Shown one piece after another: positions 6,584 to 10,462 of a stretch of 10,462 bases of DNA. A program made the position numbers and the translations under genes. The notes below the pieces were generated by a model that worked only from the letters and a program-made list of their open reading frames with translations, had not been told where the DNA came from and searched no databases. Source of the DNA: Kangiella sp. GTDB taxonomy: Bacteria > Pseudomonadota > Gammaproteobacteria > Enterobacterales > Kangiellaceae. Position 1 is the first letter of the stretch, and every line of letters starts with the position of its first letter. The stretch covers positions 1 to 10,462 of the forward strand of contig JAPHRL010000225.1 in the NCBI GenBank assembly GCA_026195755.1, in the 5' to 3' direction.

Positions 6584-6629
6584 CTATAAGCTGATATCAA
6601 CTCAGTCGCTAAATAATAAACTATAAGTA

Positions 6630-7364
6630 TCAGAAACTATAACTGACACTCACTGTAGTTGTGGTATCTCTTTTCTCGGCACCAAGCGGCACTTCTGAGT
6701 TGTAGTTGATGTGATAGGCCAACTTAAGCGATAAACTTTCAGAGATACTGGTTCTCAAGGCTGTTTCGGAAGAATAAGTGTCGAAATCCTGCCCCCAGAT
6801 TGCAGCTACAATTTGAGTGAAGGTGGCTGTTTCAGAAATATTATATTGATAATCCAGGTCGCCACGAACGACGCTTTCTTTTTCATTGTCTCCTGCTTCA
6901 ACGGCGTTGATTCGATAACCTAAGCCAAGGCCTAGCGAGAAGTGACCAGAATCATCCTTAAACAGCTCATGACCGTAACCGACATAGGCACCCGCCTGGT
7001 AATCATAAGCACCAAAATAATCATTCATGTAGTCTACTACGCTATAGACGAATGAGCGGTCTGAAAGATCATAGCGATTATTCCAGACAAATGTGTAGCG
7101 CTCAGCTTCACGGATTTCATCATTTTTATTGGTCATGCCAGTAATATGAACACCGGTTGACCATTCATCGGAAATGCGCGTGATGTATTTAAAAGCACCA
7201 TTTAAGCTCTCGGTTTCTGAATTGCCGGATGTGCTGATATAGCCTACATCTAAGGTGCCGAGATAGCCCTCATCTGGAGCATCGGATAATAAGCCGCTTT
7301 GCGCAAACAAGGCTGGGGAAGATAAGCAAATAGTCAATGCCACCAGGGATTTCTTAAAACTCAT
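6630..7364 (-). CDS. DUF481 outer-membrane beta-barrel protein (YdiY-like)
   Basis: A 244-residue protein of the DUF481/YdiY family, a set of outer-membrane proteins that includes E. coli YdiY, described as salt-stress induced; the transport or structural role is unknown. Residues 1-21 are a typical Sec signal peptide (MSFKK, a hydrophobic stretch, then ALFA before QSG). The mature chain opens with the family hallmark VGYISTSGNSETESLNG (about 41-57). It then alternates short amphipathic strands rich in Tyr, aromatic and small residues (for example YQAGAYVGYGHELF and FSLGLGLGYRINA). The last strand ends in Phe (TTTVSVSYSF), the usual recognition signal for the BAM assembly machinery. It has its own extended -10 promoter and a downstream hairpin, so it looks monocistronic. 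Confidence 0.9.
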   Translation of the reverse strand: MSFKKSLVALTICLSSPALFAQSGLLSDAPDEGYLGTLDVGYISTSGNSETESLNGAFKYITRISDEWSTGVHITGMTNKNDEIREAERYTFVWNNRYDLSDRSFVYSVVDYMNDYFGAYDYQAGAYVGYGHELFKDDSGHFSLGLGLGYRINAVEAGDNEKESVVRGDLDYQYNISETATFTQIVAAIWGQDFDTYSSETALRTSISESLSLKLAYHINYNSEVPLGAEKRDTTTTVSVSYSF

Positions 7365-7409
7365 GTAATTCTCACTAAAATATCAATCTGCAAGCCAATA
7401 AAGGGGACA

Positions 7410-7418
7410 ATTCTAACA
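7410..7418 (-). promoter_or_regulatory. Extended -10 promoter of the DUF481 gene
   Basis: On the minus strand, TGT precedes TAGAAT (5/6 to TATAAT), forming an extended -10. A start near 7403 gives a leader of about 39 nt. The poor -35 region falls in the T run of the upstream terminator (7433-7437), so promoter and terminator directly abut. Confidence 0.55.
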
Positions 7419-7432
7419 AATTGCGTGATAAG

Positions 7433-7469
7433 AAAAACACACGAAATGTTATAAAACGTTACATTCGTG
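7433..7469 (-). terminator. Intrinsic terminator of the glyS-gmhB operon
   Basis: On the minus strand, CACGAATGT (7461-7469) pairs with ACATTTCGTG (7440-7449) with one bulged base and an 11-nt loop, followed by TG and five Ts (7433-7437). The first arm contains the final base of the TAA stop of the SDR gene (7459-7461). The stem is AT-rich and so only moderately strong. Confidence 0.7.
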
Positions 7470-8244
7470 ATGCTATCCAGCGGAAAATTGAGGGGTAACG
7501 CAACTTTATGTAGCTGAGGTATTGGGAAAGATAGCGTTTGTCCGCTTGTTGCTGTTCGGGAAACTGGCTAATGCCTGACGACATTGAGCGCTTGAAATCT
7601 TGCAGCTGCTTACGTTTAAAAGGGAAGCTATCGGATGCAATCGCTAGTGGCCATTGATTAATGGTGGCTTGCCATAACCATTGGCAAACATCGTGTTCAT
7701 GGATTAGATTCAGCCATTTAGGATTATCGTATTGAACAGGGTCGAGGAGACTCTCGATCAGACGTTGACGCTGTGAAGAATAAAGGCCAGAGGGTCTAAC
7801 AACTGAAGTATTGGCATGCAGTTTTTTAACGCTTTGTTCCGCTTCCAGCAGGATACGGCCTGAAAAGGAATCAGGTTGCGGCTCGATCTGTTCATCGATA
7901 ATGGTTTCCTGATTACCCCCATAAACGGAAGTGGAGGATACAAAAACGCAATGAAAATCAGTCTGCTGCTGATGCAAGTAAGTGAGCAGATTGGTAACGG
8001 CCTCGATATAAGTTTGACGATATGCCGCTTCTGAACGTTCTCCAGGTGCAAGAATGATAAAAACAGTGCTTATCTTTGGAAGTTTCGGAAAAGGTTGCTC
8101 ATTGTTGAGCAAGTCATAACAAATATGCTGTTTTGACCAAGATTTCGGGCTTCTGGATAAGGTAATAGCAGTCTGACCAAGCGACTGCAGGTAATCATAA
8201 AAGCGGTGGCCCAGTTTGCCGGCGCCTACAATGAGATGAGACAT
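7459..8244 (-). CDS. Atypical SDR / NAD(P)-binding epimerase-like protein (YeeZ-like)
   Basis: A 261-residue Rossmann-fold protein of the atypical short-chain dehydrogenase group related to E. coli YeeZ, whose substrate is unknown. The N-terminus MSHLIVGAGKLG supplies the dinucleotide-binding glycine pattern (Gly7, Gly9, Gly12). Further landmarks are VFIILAPG (61-68), FVSSTSVYGG (101-110), LLEAEQ (132-137) and VVRPSGLYS (148-156). The usual catalytic YxxxK is not seen: Tyr108 follows SSTSV, but no Lys sits four residues later and the later position is SGRILLEAE. It may therefore bind a nucleotide without classical SDR catalysis. An upstream in-frame GTG at 8286 would add 14 residues (METTTGKTKRNRQL) unlike the family. 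I prefer the ATG at 8244, which shares one base with the TAA of the preceding gene (TAATG), implying coupled translation. It is the last gene of the glyS operon. Confidence 0.82.
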   Translation of the reverse strand: MSHLIVGAGKLGHRFYDYLQSLGQTAITLSRSPKSWSKQHICYDLLNNEQPFPKLPKISTVFIILAPGERSEAAYRQTYIEAVTNLLTYLHQQQTDFHCVFVSSTSVYGGNQETIIDEQIEPQPDSFSGRILLEAEQSVKKLHANTSVVRPSGLYSSQRQRLIESLLDPVQYDNPKWLNLIHEHDVCQWLWQATINQWPLAIASDSFPFKRKQLQDFKRSMSSGISQFPEQQQADKRYLSQYLSYIKLRYPSIFRWIASRM

Positions 8245-8648
8245 TAGTTGTCTGTTTCTCTTCGTTTTGCCAGTTGTAGTTTCCACAATAGTGGCAGCAG
8301 TCCAGCAAAATATGGGATAAGAAGCAGAGCGTAGATCAGATTAAGGCTGGTCCTAACAGTTGATAAGGTTATCAGGGTGGCAACAGTAGCTATGAATACA
8401 GCAAAAGCCAATAATAACCGGCCAATCAGATAAGCATCACTCATCATGGATAAAAGATATCCACCGATTAACATTGCAATATTAATAACTAAAAAAGCTT
8501 CGTGTGGCCCCGGTGCTATAAAAACATACAATATGACGAACAAGGAAGTTAAAGTTAATCCACCGAGGATTATCCACCCTTTTAGATTGGTTAACTCATT
8601 GCTCTCAAAGCTATTATTATTTTTAAAAGTGTTTTTATAGTAACCCAC
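8244..8648 (-). CDS. Uncharacterised four-helix inner-membrane protein
   Basis: I do not recognise this 134-residue protein. About 23 polar, Asn-rich N-terminal residues are followed by four hydrophobic segments at about 25-46, 51-70, 75-96 and 102-122, and a basic tail (KLQLAKRRETDN). The loop after helix 1 reads APGPHEA, and Asp71 and Arg77 lie in the helix 2-3 turn. The hairpin-like layout puts both ends on the same side, probably cytoplasmic given the basic tail. It starts with GTG (8646-8648), supported by AAGGA eight bases upstream inside gmhB, and begins only 2 bp after the gmhB stop. Its stop overlaps the SDR start by one base. This tight packing argues for a real, expressed gene. Position suggests an envelope role, but that is inference. 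Confidence 0.8.
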   Translation of the reverse strand: MGYYKNTFKNNNSFESNELTNLKGWIILGGLTLTSLFVILYVFIAPGPHEAFLVINIAMLIGGYLLSMMSDAYLIGRLLLAFAVFIATVATLITLSTVRTSLNLIYALLLIPYFAGLLPLLWKLQLAKRRETDN

Positions 8649-8650
8649 AA

Positions 8651-9196
8651 CTAGATTCCTTCAACTAATTTTGCAAGACTCTTTTCGACAGAGAGCTGCT
8701 TGCCAGCCAACTTGTCTAAGGTCTTAAGTCCTTTACCAGTTAGGAGAAGGATAAAAGGGCAGCCAAAATTATGAGCGCAGTGATAGTCGGAACTCGAGTC
8801 GCCAATAAAGACGATTTCTTGTGGATTTGCGGAAAATTGTTGTGCAATCTTTTCGAGCATTTGTGTTTCAGGTTTGCGACACGAGCAGCCATCGTCTGGG
8901 TGGTGTGGACAAAATTCTATGTGGTCAACATGACCACCATATTCCTTTAACAAGCCATCCATCTTATCGTGCATGGCATGTAAAATGCTTTCATCATAAT
9001 AACCACGACCAATACCTGACTGATTGGTAGCAATCGCAACCTTGAACTTTTGATTGAGCTTAGCGATTGCGGGCAAGCTACCAGCAATCGGAATCCATTC
9101 TTCGGGCGTCTTAATATAGTCATCTGAATCGTGATTAATGACACCATCACGATCCAGAACGATGACTTTGATCTTATCCCAATCTATTGTAGACAT
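8651..9196 (-). CDS. gmhB: D-glycero-beta-D-manno-heptose-1,7-bisphosphate 7-phosphatase
   Basis: GmhB removes the 7-phosphate from heptose 1,7-bisphosphate in the cytoplasm during synthesis of ADP-heptose, the precursor of LPS inner core. The 181-residue length is normal for this HAD-superfamily enzyme. Motif I is LDRDGVIN, with nucleophile Asp15 and general acid Asp17. Motif II is TNQSG (57-61), motif III Lys108 in CRKP, and motif IV GDSSSD (132-137). The zinc-binding loop that separates GmhB from related histidinol phosphatases is present: CPHHPDDGCSC, with ligands Cys96, His98, Cys104 and Cys106. The ATG lies 2 bp after the glyS stop and has a weak ribosome site, so translation is probably coupled to glyS, a common arrangement in gammaproteobacteria. 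Other heptose genes are not in the window. Confidence 0.95.
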   Translation of the reverse strand: MSTIDWDKIKVIVLDRDGVINHDSDDYIKTPEEWIPIAGSLPAIAKLNQKFKVAIATNQSGIGRGYYDESILHAMHDKMDGLLKEYGGHVDHIEFCPHHPDDGCSCRKPETQMLEKIAQQFSANPQEIVFIGDSSSDYHCAHNFGCPFILLLTGKGLKTLDKLAGKQLSVEKSLAKLVEGI

Positions 9197-9198
9197 GG

Positions 9199-10462
9199 CT
9201 AGTTTTGTAGCAGGGAAATATCGGCGACAGAGCCAAACAAATCCTGTAGCTTTTTCAGCATGGCTAAACGATTAGCCTTGACCGCTGCGTCCTCGGCGTT
9301 AACCATGACCTTATCAAAGAAGGCATCCACATCATCACGCAGGCTGGCGAGATGTTGCAGCTTATCTTGGTAACTGGTCATGGCTGATAATTTAGCTTCG
9401 GCATCAGCAATGGTCTTGGCCAGCGCCTGCTCTTCGACTTCTTGCAATAAGCTAGAGTCAATGGAGCCTGGTACTTCGATATCGGCTTTGGCCAAAATGT
9501 TTTTCACACGCTTATTGGCTGCCGATAAGCTCTCCGCTTCCGGTAACGTCTGGAAGAACTGCACTGCTTTAATGCGTGCATCGAAATCCAGTGGTTGAGT
9601 AGGACGCAGTGTCATAACGGCTGAGATGGTATTACTGCTGACGCCCTGATCGAGATACCAGGCCCGGAAACGCTCAAGAATGAAATCAAGCAGTTCCGTT
9701 TCAACATTTGTGTTTGTCAGTTTGTCACCGAAAGAGACTTTGGAATGAGCAATCAGGTCAATGAGATCAAGCTTAAGTTGATTCTCAACAATGGTGCGAA
9801 TTAAACCAATCGCAGCTCGGCGCAAGGCAAAAGGATCTTTTGCACCTGAAGGCGCCTGGCCAATACCAAAAATTCCAACCAAAGAATCAACGCGATCAGC
9901 TATGGCCAAACACTGCCCTACTGGGTTTTTCGCCAGTTCATCACCTGAGAACTTTGGTAAGTATTGCTCGGTCATGGCGATGGCAACGTTTTCGTTTTCG
10001 CCGTCGTGTCGCGCGTAATAAGTACCCATAACGCCTTGCAGATTATCGAACTCACCAACCATGTTGGTGGCCAGATCGCATTTCGATAATAGGCCTGCGC
10101 GTTTAGCTTGCTCGGAATCGGTACCGATCATTGGCGCGATTTTCGAAGCCAGCTCGGCAACACGTTCGGCTTTGTCTTGCACTGAACCCAGTTGCTTCTG
10201 GAAGACTACATTCTTCAAGTGTGCCTGATGGCTTTCCAGGCTGACTTTTTTGTCAGTCTCAAAGAAGAACATGGCATCGGCCAGGCGCGGACGAATCACT
10301 TTTTCGTTACCTTCAATCACGCTTTGCGGACGTTTGCTTTCGATATTGCTGACCGTTATGAAGTTCGGCATCAGCTTGCCGTCTTTATCCAGCACATGGA
10401 AATATTTCTGGTGTTCGGCCATCGAGGAAATCAAACACTCGGCAGGTACTGCCAGGAATTCA
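9199..10462 (-). CDS. glyS: Glycine--tRNA ligase beta subunit, C-terminal 420 codons (partial)
   Basis: GlyS is the large subunit of the bacterial alpha2-beta2 glycyl-tRNA synthetase; it handles tRNA recognition while GlyQ carries the catalytic core. The frame stays open to the window edge (EFLAVPAECLI precedes the apparent TTG at 10434), so the 5' end lies outside. About 60 percent of the usual length of about 690 residues is present. Clear landmarks include HQKYFHV, NFITVSNIES, GNEKVIRPRLADAMFFFE, RAGLLSKCDLATNMVGEF, GVMGTYYARHDGE, and GIFGIGQAPSGAKDPFALRR, which match the E. coli GlyS tail as I recall it. The last part (about 9210-9550) is the DALR-like anticodon-binding helical domain, here with an Ala/Glu/Lys-rich helix. 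It is the first visible gene of the operon; glyQ is expected upstream, beyond base 10462. Confidence 0.96.
   Translation of the reverse strand, partial: EFLAVPAECLISSMAEHQKYFHVLDKDGKLMPNFITVSNIESKRPQSVIEGNEKVIRPRLADAMFFFETDKKVSLESHQAHLKNVVFQKQLGSVQDKAERVAELASKIAPMIGTDSEQAKRAGLLSKCDLATNMVGEFDNLQGVMGTYYARHDGENENVAIAMTEQYLPKFSGDELAKNPVGQCLAIADRVDSLVGIFGIGQAPSGAKDPFALRRAAIGLIRTIVENQLKLDLIDLIAHSKVSFGDKLTNTNVETELLDFILERFRAWYLDQGVSSNTISAVMTLRPTQPLDFDARIKAVQFFQTLPEAESLSAANKRVKNILAKADIEVPGSIDSSLLQEVEEQALAKTIADAEAKLSAMTSYQDKLQHLASLRDDVDAFFDKVMVNAEDAAVKANRLAMLKKLQDLFGSVADISLLQN

Larger units (their letters stand above)
6405..6629. other. Intergenic spacer with two palindromes, no gene seen
   Basis: This 225-bp region lies between the convergent carbonic anhydrase and DUF481 genes. 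It contains the carbonic anhydrase terminator, the CCCGC/GCGGG repeat and the GTTGGGTTA hairpin. Between the last two are short palindromes, GAAGCTTC and GGATATATCC. I see no open frame with a ribosome site and no tRNA-like cloverleaf. Confidence 0.7.

Noticed and set aside
8245..8286. 14-residue extension of the YeeZ-like SDR from GTG 8286
   Set aside because: The residues before MSHLIVGAGKLG do not belong to a Rossmann N-terminus, and the TAATG junction at 8244 gives a better coupled start.

Overview
The window looks like chromosomal, mostly core-genome DNA from a mid-GC marine-type gammaproteobacterium. Glutathione reductase, GlyS, GmhB and the gamma-carbonic anhydrase all read as gammaproteobacterial proteins. 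The style fits Kangiella or a relative, but that genus guess is inference only. Nine genes are complete or nearly so, and two run off the edges (gor on the left, glyS on the right). I found no tRNA, rRNA, insertion sequence, integrase or CRISPR array. No gene-free stretch exceeds 300 bases.

Layout. Bases 1-248 (+) are the end of gor. It converges on a monocistronic polysaccharide pyruvyl transferase gene (269-1105, -), which has its own extended -10 promoter. A strong hairpin terminator (1207-1230) separates that gene from a three-gene minus-strand unit transcribed from about 5707 to about 1207. This unit encodes a PAS-GGDEF-EAL cyclic-di-GMP enzyme, a DcsG-like ATP-grasp ligase and a membrane-anchored TraB/GumN protein. 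The last two genes overlap by 4 bp. A divergent control region (5669-5867) drives this unit leftward and a gamma-class carbonic anhydrase gene rightward. It holds a perfect 10-bp inverted repeat over the leftward -35 box, the best candidate operator in the window.

After the carbonic anhydrase terminator comes a 225-bp spacer (6405-6629) with two unrelated dispersed-repeat-type palindromes. The second can also terminate the next minus-strand gene, a DUF481 outer-membrane beta-barrel protein. Its promoter abuts the terminator of a second compact minus-strand operon: glyS, gmhB, a four-helix membrane protein of unknown function, and an atypical short-chain dehydrogenase (YeeZ-like). Genes in this operon are 2 bp apart or overlap by 1 bp.

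Functionally the window mixes redox housekeeping (gor), translation (glyS), LPS core heptose synthesis (gmhB), surface-glycan decoration (pyruvyl transferase), envelope proteins (DUF481, TraB/GumN) and c-di-GMP signalling. I see no defence, toxin or mobile system. The least understood parts are the c-di-GMP/ATP-grasp/TraB operon with its operator-like palindrome, and the uncharacterised membrane protein in the glyS operon.
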